Source of the DNA: Stenotrophomonas africana
GTDB lineage: Bacteria > Pseudomonadota > Gammaproteobacteria > Xanthomonadales > Xanthomonadaceae
DNA: 64,000 nucleotides
Assembly (NCBI RefSeq): GCF_013004645.1
Contig: NZ_JABEME010000005.1
Coordinates: 246,944-310,943 of the forward strand
Reading direction: 5' to 3'
The first letter of the stretch is position 1; each line of letters opens with the position of its first letter. Of this stretch, positions 16,897 to 24,693 are shown piece after piece. Under the pieces are notes generated by a model. It did not search any database and was not told the DNA's origin. It was given only the letters and a program-made list of their open reading frames with translations. A program made the position numbers and the translations under genes.

Positions 16897-17940
16897 TCAG
16901 TCCAACGCGACCCGTCGGCCTTCACGCGCGCTGTCCATGCCGGCCTGCAGCAACCGCATCAGCTGCAGCGCCTGTACCGCGCTCACCGTTGGCTCGCCAT
17001 CGCCATGCATCGCCGCCGCGAACTGCGCATACAACCGCCGGTAGTCGCCCGGCCGGTTGTCCACAGTGCTGCGCTGCACATTGTCCTCGGCGTCGCAGCG
17101 CACCAGCTCACCATGCCGCGGGTCGATCCCCCAGCCCGGCGCACCGGGTGCCACACCGCGGCGCAGCTGTGCCTCCTGCACGTCCAGACCGTGCTTGATC
17201 CAGCTGGCCTTGCTGCCATGCACGCTGAAGTGCGGCGTCTGCGCTGCAACCAGCGAACCGGAATGGATGATCGCGCGATGCCGTGGGTAGTGCAGCACGG
17301 CGTGGAAGTAGTCGATGCCGGTACCACCTTCGCGCTGCACGGCCAGATCGGCATCGACCGCCTCGGGCCAGCCGAACAGCACCAGCATCTGGTCCAGCAG
17401 GTGCGGGCCAAGGTCGTACCACAGGCCGCTTCCCGGGCCATCCTGTTCGCGCCAGCGCTCGCGCACCTGCGGGCGGTAACGGTCGAAGTGGGCGTGGCAT
17501 TCGGCCACGTCGCCGAGCGTGCCTTCGGCCAGCAGCGCCTGCAGGGTGAGGAAATCCGCATCGAAGCGCCGGTTCTGGAACACGGTGGCGATGCGTCCGG
17601 CATCGCGTGCGGCAGCCAGCACCGTTTCGGCTTCCGCGACATCGAGCGCGAATGGCTTGTCGACCAGCACGTGCTTGCCGGCGGCCAACGCTGCGATCGC
17701 AAGCGGGGCGTGCTGTTGGTTCGGTGTGGCGATCACCACCGCATCCACTGCTGGATCGTCGAACACCTCTTGCGGCGTAGCGCGCACGTGTACGTCGCTG
17801 AACGCGCGCAGCAGGGTGTCGCGTTGCGAACTGACAATGCTGTGCAGCACCAGGCCCGGCGTGTGCTGGATCAGCGGTGCATGGAAGACGCGGCCGGCAA
17901 GGCCATAGCCGATCAGGGCCAGTTGCAGGTCGGGGCGCAT
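16897..17940 (-). CDS. Gfo/Idh/MocA-family oxidoreductase
   Basis: A 347-residue NAD(P)-dependent oxidoreductase. The N-terminal Rossmann fold is seen in LALIGYGLAGRVFHAPLI, DAVVIATPNQQHAPLA and the EKP-like loop KHVLVDKPFALD with the conserved lysine; the C-terminal beta-sheet domain has GSGLWYDLGPHLLDQML, which supplies the second conserved histidine. The usual substrates are sugars or inositols, often at the C1 or C2 position; none is suggested by the neighbours. It is divergent from the BON-domain gene, with a LacI-like palindrome between them. The E. coli counterpart in architecture would be YdgJ/MviM-type proteins. Confidence 0.88.
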   Translation of the reverse strand: MRPDLQLALIGYGLAGRVFHAPLIQHTPGLVLHSIVSSQRDTLLRAFSDVHVRATPQEVFDDPAVDAVVIATPNQQHAPLAIAALAAGKHVLVDKPFALDVAEAETVLAAARDAGRIATVFQNRRFDADFLTLQALLAEGTLGDVAECHAHFDRYRPQVRERWREQDGPGSGLWYDLGPHLLDQMLVLFGWPEAVDADLAVQREGGTGIDYFHAVLHYPRHRAIIHSGSLVAAQTPHFSVHGSKASWIKHGLDVQEAQLRRGVAPGAPGWGIDPRHGELVRCDAEDNVQRSTVDNRPGDYRRLYAQFAAAMHGDGEPTVSAVQALQLMRLLQAGMDSAREGRRVALD

Positions 17941-18014
17941 GGCAGAGTTCCGGCAGTGGGAAGGGCAGGGTAAACGACGGGCCGTGGCAGGCCAAAACTG
18001 AACCGTTGCCGTTG

Positions 18015-18024
18015 GAAACGTTTC
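18015..18024. promoter_or_regulatory. Operator-like palindrome GAAACGTTTC
   Basis: A perfect 10-bp palindrome in the shared upstream region of the divergent oxidoreductase and BON genes. The CG centre and AAA/TTT flanks are of the LacI/PurR operator type. No regulator gene is adjacent. Confidence 0.35.
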
Positions 18025-18110
18025 GATTCACGGCGGCATGACCGCAACGCCACGCCTGCTCCACGTGCGCTTGTCCAGACTGGCAGCACACACCAAAGGA
18101 GTACGACACG

Positions 18111-18494
18111 ATGAGCAATACCACCCGTACGCTGATTGCTTCCGCCCTGACTCTGGGCCTGGCGCTGTCTTCCTCCGCCGCATTCGCCAAGGATCCGGCC
18201 GCAAAGAGCCCGCCGACCAGCACCCATCCGGCGACCCATGCTGATCGCCACGACTCCAACGAGCCGGTAACCGATACCTGGATCACCACCAAGGTGAAGG
18301 CCGATCTGCTGGCCAGCAGCAACGTTCCGGGCACTGAAATCAAGGTGGAAACCGTGAATGGCGTGGTCAGCCTCAGTGGCGCCGTGGCGAGCCAGGCCGA
18401 GAAGGACAAGGCGGTGACCACCGCCAAGGGCATCAAGGGCGTGACCCGCGTCGATGCCGCAGCATTGAAGGTCAGCGCTGCCGCCAAGCGCTGA
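18111..18494 (+). CDS. Periplasmic BON-domain protein
   Basis: A 127-residue exported protein. A signal peptide (LIASALTLGLALSSSAAFA) is followed by a Pro/Thr-rich stretch and a single BON domain from about residue 54 (TDTWITTKVKADLLASSNVP, VNGVVSLSGAVASQAEKDKA, TRVDAA). BON domains of this kind (OsmY family) are thought to bind phospholipid or bridge envelope surfaces and are often stress-induced. A GC-rich terminator hairpin follows. The protein has one BON domain where OsmY has two. Confidence 0.88.
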   Translation: MSNTTRTLIASALTLGLALSSSAAFAKDPAAKSPPTSTHPATHADRHDSNEPVTDTWITTKVKADLLASSNVPGTEIKVETVNGVVSLSGAVASQAEKDKAVTTAKGIKGVTRVDAAALKVSAAAKR

Positions 18495-18499
18495 TCCCT

Positions 18500-18526
18500 G
18501 CGGGCGCCCCGGCATGGGGCGCCCGC
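18500..18526 (+). terminator. Hairpin after the BON gene
   Basis: GCGGGCGCCCC pairs perfectly with GGGGCGCCCGC over 11 bp with a five-base loop. Only a weak TGTT follows, so it may terminate poorly. A single SMAG-like arm lies just beyond at about 18537-18565. Confidence 0.55.
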
Positions 18527-18696
18527 TGTTGCCCGGGTCCGAGCGTGGGCTCGACGCTACAGCACCCGATTTCGAACCCGTTCAGCCAGCCGCGCTGGAA
18601 ATTCCAGAGTTGTGACCGCCTGCGCTATATTGCCGGTTCCGCCGCAGTGGGGGGCCGGTAACGGCAGACGCTTTGCGGCTGTGCTGACGAGGAACT

Positions 18697-20514
18697 ATGG
18701 CGCTGGTTTTCAGTGACGACATCTGGGACCGCTGGCGGTTGCCGGCTTTGGCGCTGGCCGCTGCCGCGATCATCGTTGTGCCGTGGTTGACCCTGCGCCA
18801 CCTGCAGCAGGACAGCGAAGACGCGATGGCCTGGGTCAACCATACCCAGGCCGTCGGCGTGGCCCTGCAGCAGCTGCAGGCCGATGTGCGCGATGTCGAA
18901 TCGGCTGCGCTGACCCTGTCCAAGGGGGTGGACGCGCCGGGCCTGCGCGAGCGCATGGCCAAGGCCAATGAGCTCCCCGGTCGTCTGGCCGAACTGGGAC
19001 GGATGACCCGCGACAATCCTGAGCAGTTGATCCGCATCGGCCGCATCGAGTCGATGCTGGAAGGCCGTATGGCGCTTGCCCGCGAACTGGCAAAGTCCGA
19101 GCCCAACAGTGATCAGCGCGAGCTGGTGCAGGACCTGAGCACGCGTTATCCGATCCGTGGCCTGGTGGAGGAGCTGCAGGCCAGCGAACAGAAACTGCTG
19201 ACACAGCGCGCCGAGCAGGCCGCTCGCCAGCGCAGGCAGACCGAGCTGGTGTCGTGGAGTTCGCTGGTGGTGCAGTTGGCCCTGCTTGGCCTCGTGCTGT
19301 GGCTGCTGCAACGACAGATCGGCCGCCGCCTGCATGCCGAACGGCAGTCGCTGCGTTCGGCCGCACGTGCAGCCTCGGTGCTGCAGACCGTGCGCGAACC
19401 CATTGTGCTGCTTGACCGCGACCTGCGCGTGCAGCTGCACAATCCGGCTTTCGCCGAGCTGTATGGACTGCAGGATGAGCGCGCCGATGGCCTGTTGCTG
19501 GACACCGTCGGCGACGGCGCCTGGAAAGACCCGGTGATGCGCCAGCGATTGTCCGATGTGCTGCTGCGTGGCCGCGAACTCTGGGACTTCGAGCATGAGC
19601 AGCGTGCCGCCGATGGCATGGTGCGCTACATGCTGCTCAACGCGCGGCGCATGCCGCTGCCGGACACCGACGACGAAGTGGTGCTGCTCACCGTCAGCGA
19701 CGTCACCGTGCAGCGTGCCGTGCAGCTGCGGGTGGAGGAGCTGAACCGCCAGCTGGAAGGCAAGGTTGCGCAGGTGTCCGAGGTCAACAGGGAGCTGGAA
19801 GCCTTCAGCTATTCGGTCTCGCACGATCTGCGCGCGCCGCTGCGCCACGTTGCTGGATTCTCCGACAAACTGTCACGCCATCTGGGCGACGCCGCCGATG
19901 ACAAGAGCCGCCATTACCTGGAGGTGATCTCCAGTTCGGCGCGGCGCATGGCGACACTGATTGATGACCTGCTGGTCTATTCGCGGCTGGGCCGCGCGGC
20001 AATGCGCCAGCAGACGGTGGACATGCAGTCGCTGGTGGCCGATACACGCGCCATGCTCGATTCCAACCTGCAGGCCGAGGCCGAAAGCAGCGGCCATGCG
20101 CACCATGTGGAGTGGAGCATCGCGCCGCTGCCGATCGTGGTGGGCGATGAGAACATGATCCGCCAGGTCTGGCTGAACCTGCTGGGCAACGCGGTGAAGT
20201 ACTCGGGCAACCGCGAACCGGCAAAGATCCGCGTGGACTACCAGCCGCAGCCTGACGGCGGTCATCAGTTCACGGTCAGCGACAATGGTGCAGGCTTTGA
20301 CATGGCCTACGCCGGCAAGCTGTTTGGTGTCTTCCAGCGCCTGCACAAGGCCAGTGACTACCCCGGCACCGGCATCGGCCTGGCCAGCGTGCGCCGCGTG
20401 CTGACCCGCCATGGCGGCCGTATCTGGGCCGAGGCCGAACCGGACGTCGGCGCCACCTTCCACTTCTACCTGCCTCCCGCGATCGACGCGGACAAACAAG
20501 GTCCCTCTGCATGA
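18697..20514 (+). CDS. Membrane sensor histidine kinase (CHASE3-like, PAS, HisKA, HATPase)
   Basis: A 605-residue sensor kinase. Two transmembrane helices (about 13-33 and 185-207) bracket a helical periplasmic domain of the CHASE3 kind. A PAS domain (about 228-345) precedes a coiled segment (ELNRQLEGKVAQVSEVNREL), the H-box FSYSVSHDLRAPL with H376, and a HATPase domain with WLNLLGNAVKYS (N-box), DNGAGFD and GTGIGLASV (G2-box). This kinase architecture resembles the phytochrome-type kinases that pair with single-domain Rcp1-like regulators, and such a regulator follows with an ATGA overlap. Its stimulus is unknown. Confidence 0.9.
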   Translation: MALVFSDDIWDRWRLPALALAAAAIIVVPWLTLRHLQQDSEDAMAWVNHTQAVGVALQQLQADVRDVESAALTLSKGVDAPGLRERMAKANELPGRLAELGRMTRDNPEQLIRIGRIESMLEGRMALARELAKSEPNSDQRELVQDLSTRYPIRGLVEELQASEQKLLTQRAEQAARQRRQTELVSWSSLVVQLALLGLVLWLLQRQIGRRLHAERQSLRSAARAASVLQTVREPIVLLDRDLRVQLHNPAFAELYGLQDERADGLLLDTVGDGAWKDPVMRQRLSDVLLRGRELWDFEHEQRAADGMVRYMLLNARRMPLPDTDDEVVLLTVSDVTVQRAVQLRVEELNRQLEGKVAQVSEVNRELEAFSYSVSHDLRAPLRHVAGFSDKLSRHLGDAADDKSRHYLEVISSSARRMATLIDDLLVYSRLGRAAMRQQTVDMQSLVADTRAMLDSNLQAEAESSGHAHHVEWSIAPLPIVVGDENMIRQVWLNLLGNAVKYSGNREPAKIRVDYQPQPDGGHQFTVSDNGAGFDMAYAGKLFGVFQRLHKASDYPGTGIGLASVRRVLTRHGGRIWAEAEPDVGATFHFYLPPAIDADKQGPSA

Positions 20515-20951
20515 CGACTCTGCGCACCATTCTTCTTGCCGAAGACAGCCCGGCTGATGCCGAAATGGCGATCGACGCCCTGGAAGAGGCGCGTCTGGCC
20601 AACCCCATCGTGCACGTCGAGGATGGCGTGGAAGTGATGGACTACCTGTTGCGCCGCGGTGCCTTCGCCAACCGCGAAGAAGGCCTGCCGGCGGTGCTGC
20701 TGCTGGACATCAAGATGCCGCGCATGGATGGCCTGGAAGTGCTGCGGCAGATCCGCGAGCATGAAGAGCTCAAGCGCCTGCCGGTGGTGATCCTGTCGTC
20801 TTCGCGCGAGGAAAGCGACCTGGCCCGCAGCTGGGACATGGGCGTGAACGCCTATGTGGTCAAGCCCGTGGATGTGGACCAGTTCTTCGGCGCGGTGCAG
20901 ACCCTGGGCAAGTTCTGGGCGTTGATCAACCAGGCACCGGAACTCGAGTGA
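20511..20951 (+). CDS. Single-domain response regulator, Rcp1-like
   Basis: A 146-residue stand-alone receiver. The acidic pair is in LLAEDSP, the phosphorylated aspartate is D66 in LLLDIKMPRMDGLEVL, and the conserved Ser/Lys positions are in VVILSSSREESD and YVVKPVD. It has no output domain, so it probably acts by protein contact or passes phosphate on. Overlaps the preceding kinase by four bases and is four bases from the following hybrid protein, which makes a three-gene phosphorelay likely. Confidence 0.92.
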   Translation: MTTLRTILLAEDSPADAEMAIDALEEARLANPIVHVEDGVEVMDYLLRRGAFANREEGLPAVLLLDIKMPRMDGLEVLRQIREHEELKRLPVVILSSSREESDLARSWDMGVNAYVVKPVDVDQFFGAVQTLGKFWALINQAPELE

Positions 20952-20955
20952 GCCC

Positions 20956-22467
20956 ATGCCCTTGACCGGTCCCGCCCTGGGGGCGCTGCGCATCCTGCTG
21001 GTGGAGGACTCACCGGAAGATGCCGAGCTGATGTCCGAACAGATGCTCGATGCGGGGCTGGACGCCCGCTTCGAGCGGGTCGAGAGCGAGGCTGAACTAC
21101 GCCAAGCACTGGCCGCGTTCCAGCCGGACATCGTGCTGTCCGACCTGAGCATGCCGGGGTTCTCCGGTGACGACGCGCTGCGCATCGTACGCGAGACCTC
21201 ACCGGAAGTGCCCTTCATCTTCGTCTCCGGCACCATGGGTGAGGAGAACGCGGTGGCGGCCCTGCAGAAGGGCGCCAACGATTACATCATCAAGCACCTG
21301 CCGGCGCGCCTGCCGTCGGCGGTGGCGCGTGCGATCCGCGATGCACGCAGTGCGATCGAGCGGGCGCGCGTGGAAACCGAACTGATGCGCGCGCAGCGGC
21401 TCGAAAGCCTGTCGCTGCTTGCCGCTGGGCTCAGCCATGATCTGCGCAACATCCTGCAGCCGCTGCTGATCATGCCGGACCTGCTGAAGGCGCGTACCGA
21501 GGATCCGCAGCTGCACCACCTGGCCGACGTCATCGCCGAGTGCGGCCGACGTGGGCACGAGATGGCCGAATCGATGCTGTCGTTCGTGCGTGGTTCGCGC
21601 AAGCCGAGCGAGCGCATCGAGATCGATGGCCTGTTCGATGCGGTGGCGCTGCTGTTGCGCAGCAACGTGCCCGATGCGGTGCGGTTGGAACTGCAGGTGC
21701 AGGACGAGGGCCTGGTGGTCGACGCCAACTACACCGAACTGCAGCAGGTGATGTTGAATCTGGCGCTCAATGCGATCCAGGCGATGCCGAACGGGGGCCG
21801 CTTGAGCCTCACTGCCAGCCATGCCGGCCAGCGCGATGGCGTGGACTGGATGCACATCCGGGTGGCCGACGAAGGGATCGGCATGGATGCGGACACACTG
21901 TCGCATCTGTTCAATCCGTTCTTCACCACCAAGGCCGATGGCACCGGCCTGGGCCTGATCTCCTGCAAGCGCATTGTTGAAGGCGCCGGCGGCAGCATCC
22001 ACGTCAGCAGCCAGCCGGGGCAGGGCACCTGCTTCGAACTGCGGCTCCCGATGCACGACGCCATTGATGGCAGCGAGCCGATCGAGCAGCTGGTAGCGCT
22101 GGGCAGCGGCCAGTCGATCCTGGTGGTCGATGGTGAGGCCACCCGCCTTTCGCTGCTGGGCAATGCGCTGTCCAGCCAGGGTTACCAGCTGCAGCTGGCG
22201 TCCGACGGCCCGGCCGCGCTGCGCTGGATGCAGCAGGAGGCGTTGCCGGCCCTGGTCATTGCCGACGCCGGCTCCAAGCTGCTGCCGGCCAGCCAGTTGC
22301 TGGGCGAGATGGCAGCACTGGGCTATCGCGGCCCGGCGCTGGTGCTGGAAGACGCAGCGGTGGAGGTGGCGGCCGATGCATTCCCCGCTGGCGTGCAGGT
22401 GCACGTGCTGCGCAAGCCGCTGCAGATGCAGCAGGTGTTCCGCGCGGTGGCCGAAGCGCTGGGCTGA
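20956..22467 (+). CDS. Hybrid REC-histidine kinase-REC protein
   Basis: A 503-residue soluble protein with no membrane segment. Residues 11-125 are a receiver (LLVEDSPEDAEL, D63 in LSDLSMPGFSG, lysine in IIKHLP). A kinase follows with GLSHDLRNILQPLL (H161), NLALNAIQAMPNGG, DEGIGM and GTGLGLISCKR. The last 115 residues are a second receiver that looks partly degenerate: the acidic pair is VVDGE and the phospho-site region is VIADAGS, without the usual Ser/Thr. It likely receives phosphate from the upstream pair. There is no DNA-binding or enzymatic output in any of the three genes, so the final target lies elsewhere. Confidence 0.88.
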   Translation: MPLTGPALGALRILLVEDSPEDAELMSEQMLDAGLDARFERVESEAELRQALAAFQPDIVLSDLSMPGFSGDDALRIVRETSPEVPFIFVSGTMGEENAVAALQKGANDYIIKHLPARLPSAVARAIRDARSAIERARVETELMRAQRLESLSLLAAGLSHDLRNILQPLLIMPDLLKARTEDPQLHHLADVIAECGRRGHEMAESMLSFVRGSRKPSERIEIDGLFDAVALLLRSNVPDAVRLELQVQDEGLVVDANYTELQQVMLNLALNAIQAMPNGGRLSLTASHAGQRDGVDWMHIRVADEGIGMDADTLSHLFNPFFTTKADGTGLGLISCKRIVEGAGGSIHVSSQPGQGTCFELRLPMHDAIDGSEPIEQLVALGSGQSILVVDGEATRLSLLGNALSSQGYQLQLASDGPAALRWMQQEALPALVIADAGSKLLPASQLLGEMAALGYRGPALVLEDAAVEVAADAFPAGVQVHVLRKPLQMQQVFRAVAEALG

Positions 22468-22482
22468 TGCCGCTGGGGTTCT

Positions 22483-22551
22483 GTAGAGCCGAGCCCATGC
22501 TCGGCTGCTGTTCGCATTGACCTCGACAGCCGAGCATGGGCTCGGTTCTAC
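22483..22551. repeat. SMAG-type palindrome pair
   Basis: GTAG at 22483 and CTAC at 22548-22551 bound two inverted arms (GAGCCGAGCCCATGCTCGGCT type). The terminal CTA is the stop codon of the converging Anbu gene. Confidence 0.88.
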
Positions 22552-23288
22552 AGCACGGTTTCCCAGGGGAATCGCGGCAGGGCGTCCACCGCCTGTTCCA
22601 GCCGCCGCGACCAGTTCTGGTGGATGTCGGCATACAACGCCGAATCCGCGCCCAGGCGCAGCTGCTGGCCGATGCGCAGCTCGCCGTCGCGCAGCAGAGC
22701 GAGGTCGATCGGCAGGCCCACCGACAGATTGGAACGGATGGTGGAGTCCAGCGAGACGATTGCCGTGCGCGCGGCATCCTCCAGGCGCGTGGCCGGGCTG
22801 AGGATGCGGTCGAGGATCGGCTTGCCGTACTTGGACTCACCGATCTGCAGGTAGGGCGTTTCCGGCGAAGCGGCGATGGCGTTGCCGAGCGGGTAGATCA
22901 TGTACAGCCCAGGCCGCTCGCCGGCGATCTGGCCGCCGAAGATCAGCGTGGCCTGGGTGTTGACCCCGTCATGGCCGTGTTCGCTGTGGCCGCTGTGCAC
23001 TTGGCTGTCCACCAGCAGCTGGCCGACGTACTCGGCAGCTTCGAACAGATGGGTCATGTCGCGCAGGTTGGGCGTGCGCCGTTCACCAGCGTCGCGCCCC
23101 AGGCGCGACACCAGCAGCTGGGTGGTGGCCAGGTTGCCAGCCGCCATCAGCACGTAGGCTGCCTGGCCGGGGTACTCGAACACGTGCAGCTTGCGATGCA
23201 CGCGCACATCGTCCAGCGAGGCATTGGTCCGGGTGTCGGCAGCGAAGACCAGGCCCTCGTCCACCTCGATTCCAACGCAATAGGTCAT
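22548..23288 (-). CDS. Anbu, bacterial proteasome-like peptidase
   Basis: A 246-residue Ntn-hydrolase of the Anbu (BPH) family, related to proteasome beta subunits and HslV. The N-terminus MTYCVGIEVDEGLVFAADTR has the family's Thr2, exposed as nucleophile after Met removal, and the VFAADTRTNA stretch; GNLATTQ corresponds to the conserved glycine-containing loop. Anbu forms open helical or ring assemblies; its substrates are unknown. In many genomes it is encoded with an alpha-E domain protein, a circularly permuted ATP-grasp and a transglutaminase-like protein, but none is adjacent here. The stop codon TAG is supplied by the neighbouring repeat. It is divergent from folK. Confidence 0.88.
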   Translation of the reverse strand: MTYCVGIEVDEGLVFAADTRTNASLDDVRVHRKLHVFEYPGQAAYVLMAAGNLATTQLLVSRLGRDAGERRTPNLRDMTHLFEAAEYVGQLLVDSQVHSGHSEHGHDGVNTQATLIFGGQIAGERPGLYMIYPLGNAIAASPETPYLQIGESKYGKPILDRILSPATRLEDAARTAIVSLDSTIRSNLSVGLPIDLALLRDGELRIGQQLRLGADSALYADIHQNWSRRLEQAVDALPRFPWETVL

Positions 23289-23379
23289 GTCGGTGCCCTA
23301 TCATGTGCGTCCCGGATTGTAGGCAGGCCGCCGTGACGACGGCATGTCCACGCCCCCCAAGTGCCGTCACCTGAACCGC

Positions 23380-23865
23380 ATGACCACCGTGCTCCTGAGC
23401 CTGGGCAGCAACGTCCAGCCCCGCCGCTACCTCCACGCCGCGGTGACGGCCCTGCGCGAGCGCTTCGGCGCACTGCAGGTGTCGCCCGCCTACCGTACTG
23501 CCGCGGTCGGCTTCGATGGCCCGGCCTTCCTCAACAATGCGGTGGCGATCGAGACCGACCTGCCCCTGCAGGAACTGGACGACTGGCTGCATGCGCTGGA
23601 AGACGCGCATGGCCGCGACCGCAGCGGGCCGCGCTTCTCCGACCGGACCCTGGACATCGACGTGGTGTTCTATGGCGACCTGGTGGTGGAAGGGCCCGGC
23701 CACCTGCGCATTCCGCGCCCGGAGCTGAAGCATGCCTTCGTGCTGAAGCCGCTGGCCGACATCGCGCCGGACTTCATCGATCCGGTCAGTGGCCAGGACC
23801 TGGCTACGCTGTGGCGTGCGCACGCGCAGTTTGGCGAAGCGTTCGAGGTGGTGGACCTGGAATGA
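23380..23865 (+). CDS. folK: HPPK, 6-hydroxymethyldihydropterin pyrophosphokinase
   Basis: A 161-residue enzyme that transfers pyrophosphate from ATP to 6-hydroxymethyl-7,8-dihydropterin in folate synthesis. LLSLGSNVQPR is the N-terminal motif, AVGFDGPAFLNNAVAIET the pterin side, and GPRFSDRTLDIDVVFYGD carries the two magnesium-binding aspartates; RIPRPELKHAFVLKPLADI completes the signature. The ATG at 23380 matches the usual family start; an ATG 36 bases upstream would add an N-terminal extension. The converging gene encodes a pteridine reductase, so folate metabolism is a shared theme. Confidence 0.95.
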   Translation: MTTVLLSLGSNVQPRRYLHAAVTALRERFGALQVSPAYRTAAVGFDGPAFLNNAVAIETDLPLQELDDWLHALEDAHGRDRSGPRFSDRTLDIDVVFYGDLVVEGPGHLRIPRPELKHAFVLKPLADIAPDFIDPVSGQDLATLWRAHAQFGEAFEVVDLE

Positions 23866-23870
23866 GGGAG

Positions 23871-23896
23871 GTGGCCGGCCAGCGGCCGGCACTACC
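23871..23896. repeat. GGCCGGCC-type single palindrome
   Basis: GGCCGGCCAGCGGCCGGC lies between folK and the converging pteridine reductase gene, followed by ACTACC. Four relatives occur between 45.7 and 47.6 kb. Confidence 0.7.
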
Positions 23897-24634
23897 TCAA
23901 CTTACTGTGCGCCCACCATCCACGCGCAGGGTGTGGCCGGTGACGAAGCTGGCTTCGGCCACCAGCCAGTAGACTGCCTCGGCGATCTCCTCGACCGTGC
24001 CGATCCGTGCCAGCGGCGTGCGTGCCAGCAGCGCTTCGCGGGCGAAATCATCCTTGCCCTGTTCCGGCCACAGGATCGCACCCGGCGCGACTGCATTGAC
24101 CCGCACCTTCGGCGCCAGCTCCAGCGCCAGCGAGCGGGTGGCCATCTCCAGCGCGGCCTTGGCCATGGTGTAGGCGATGTGGTCGCGCATCGGGTCGGTG
24201 CCGTGCAGATCGGTCAGGTTGACGATGCAGCCCTGCTGGCGGCGCAGGTAGGGCGCCGCCGCCTGTGACAGCAGCAGCGGCGCGCGCGCGTTGACCGCAT
24301 ACAACTCGTCCATTGCTTCGGCGGTGACCTGGCCGAGCGGGGTGGGGAAGAAGTTGGAGGCGTTGTTGACCAGCGCATCCAGCCGCCCGAAGTGGGTGAC
24401 GGCCTGTTCCACCAGGTCGGGCAAGGCGTCGGCGTCACGCAGGTCGGCCTGCAGGGCCAGCACGCTGCCGGGGCGCACGTTGTCGAAATCGAACGCGGCC
24501 TGCTGCAGCTCGGCGCTGGAGGTGTTGGCATGCAGCACCACCGACCAGCCACAGGCGTGGAACTGGCGGGCGATGGCCGCACCGATCCGGCGCGCGCTGC
24601 CGGTGATCAGGACCACGGGGTGGGTATCGCTCAT
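23897..24634 (-). CDS. folM: Pteridine reductase (short-chain dehydrogenase)
   Basis: A 245-residue SDR enzyme. VLITGSARRIGAAIARQFH has the arginine-rich nucleotide loop typical of PTR1/FolM pteridine reductases rather than the usual TGxxxGIG. NNASNFF and the catalytic tyrosine and lysine in YTMAKAALE follow, and the C-terminus VTGHTLRVDGGRTV is standard. PTR1-type enzymes reduce dihydrofolate or dihydropterins using NADPH. The position next to folK agrees with this role. It shares the upstream region with the MidA-like gene, which is transcribed away. Confidence 0.85.
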   Translation of the reverse strand: MSDTHPVVLITGSARRIGAAIARQFHACGWSVVLHANTSSAELQQAAFDFDNVRPGSVLALQADLRDADALPDLVEQAVTHFGRLDALVNNASNFFPTPLGQVTAEAMDELYAVNARAPLLLSQAAAPYLRRQQGCIVNLTDLHGTDPMRDHIAYTMAKAALEMATRSLALELAPKVRVNAVAPGAILWPEQGKDDFAREALLARTPLARIGTVEEIAEAVYWLVAEASFVTGHTLRVDGGRTVS

Positions 24635-24693
24635 CGAGGGTCCTCCAAGGCTCGGCTATCCTGTGCACCATTGTCACCGCATTCGAAGACGCC

